DNA from: Rhodococcus sp. G-MC3
GTDB taxonomy: Bacteria; Actinomycetota; Actinomycetes; Mycobacteriales; Mycobacteriaceae
Direction of reading: 5' to 3'
Length of the DNA: 64,000 nucleotides
NCBI RefSeq assembly: GCF_030063335.1
Contig: NZ_JASISW010000008.1
Span: 213,922-277,921 of the forward strand
The stretch's first letter is position 1. The number at the start of each line of letters is the position of its first letter. Under the pieces are notes generated by a model that saw nothing but the letters and a program-made list of their open reading frames with translations, was not told the DNA's origin and searched no databases. Positions 63,743 to 64,000 of this stretch are shown here, one piece after another. A program made the position numbers and the translations under genes.

Positions 63743-63874
63743 TCAGTCCTCGGGTGGCGTGAATTGGCTCGCGGTGAATTGCGCGCCTTGCGGATCGCGT
63801 ATCAACGCGTCCTTCGTCCAGTCGGTGTCGGTGGTCGTCAAAACTGTGGCGCCGAGGTGTTGTGCTGTCTTAAC
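63743..63874 (-). pseudogene. C-terminal remnant of a VOC/glyoxalase family protein (CFP30B-like)
   Basis: On the minus strand the frame reads VKTAQHLGATVLTTTDTDWTKDALIRDPQGAQFTASQFTPPED and a stop at 63743. The pattern 'A..LGATVL...TD......RDPQGA.FT.SQF' is the C-terminal motif of glyoxalase/bleomycin-resistance proteins of the CFP30B type. The rest of the protein is missing: upstream (63875-64000) the sequence is unrelated and contains inverted repeats. Only about 43 residues remain. Confidence 0.6.
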
Positions 63875-63922
63875 CTGAATACACCGATGAAGTGACAACT
63901 GAGCGCGAGTTGTGAATACGAA

Positions 63923-63986
63923 ATGCCCTGTCGTGGTGAAAGAATCAATCTTGTCTAGGGAAAGATTCGGCCACTACGAAGGGCAT
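63923..63986. repeat. Nested inverted repeats at the right window edge, possible IS end
   Basis: ATGCCCT (63923-63929) and AGGGCAT (63980-63986) are perfect arms. The symmetry extends inwards (TCGTGGTG against CCACTACGA, one gap), and AATCTT..AAAGATT forms a second hairpin inside. A further short palindrome, GCATCT-CGC-AGATGC, lies at 63983-63997. Together with the truncated VOC gene this suggests the border of a mobile element entering from the right, but no transposase is in view. Confidence 0.35.
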
Positions 63987-64000
63987 CTCGCAGATGCAAC

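Noticed and set aside
63584..63895. 103-codon open frame near the right end
   Set aside because: It has no motif and runs antisense to the VOC remnant; coding character is poor.

Overview
The window is high-GC actinobacterial DNA. Several features point to a mycolate-containing Corynebacteriales genome of the Rhodococcus/Rhodococcoides type: a wax ester synthase/DGAT, RpfB, LpqU, a complete ergothioneine locus, many TetR regulators and actinobacterial GTG/TTG start usage. The genus is inferred from gene content and order, not from a database match. The backbone follows the order I recall for Mycobacterium tuberculosis Rv1003-Rv1026: rsmI, metG, tatD, rpfB, ksgA, ispE, a pks16-like adenylating enzyme, pth, rplY, prs, glmU, TetR, mfd, mazG, lpqU, eno, ftsB/divIC, a DUF501 gene and ppx/gppA. 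Blocks of accessory genes interrupt it.

Layout. 0-5.4 kb: the end of rsmI, an SRPBCC protein, an HSL-type esterase, a WS/DGAT, a 15-bp tandem repeat and an IS3-family element (3930-5368, 21/26 matching inverted repeats, 3-bp target duplication). 5.4-12.2 kb: translation, rRNA-modification and resuscitation genes (metG, tatD, rpfB, ksgA, ispE) plus a WYL regulator. 12.2-23 kb: ABC-F protein, small enzymes, prfC-pnuC, the pks16-like gene, and rplY-pth with a terminator between them. 23-35 kb: TetR/DMT transporter pair, egtE divergent from egtABCD, and a histidine kinase-response regulator-ABC exporter operon. 35-44 kb: glmU-prs, tRNA-Gln, two TetR genes, mfd and mazG. 44-48 kb: the efeUOB iron/peroxidase operon on the minus strand. 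48-53.6 kb: lpqU, eno, ftsB, DUF501, ppx, an AtoE-type transporter. 53.6-64 kb: an accessory tail that starts at a tRNA with anticodon UAA. It holds three TetR regulators with inverted repeats beside their starts, two SDRs, two hydrolases and at least five broken genes (MmyB-domain regulator, quinone oxidoreductase, epoxide hydrolase, GGDEF protein, VOC protein).

The most distinctive non-coding signal is a family of about 51-bp near-perfect hairpins with arms beginning GCATGAATGGACC. Intact copies sit between convergent genes at 10.0 kb and twice at 44.1-44.2 kb. A fourth copy at 3896-5388 has been split by the IS3 element. The 15-bp tandem array at 3806-3910 runs directly into the left arm of that copy. 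These look like REP-type or non-autonomous elements that may also act as bidirectional 3' ends.

No CRISPR array, prophage or biosynthetic megagene cluster is visible. The ergothioneine genes form a complete pathway. The efe operon probably supplies iron and haem-peroxidase chemistry at the envelope. The tail looks like a catabolic or lipid-modifying region under local TetR control that is partly decaying.
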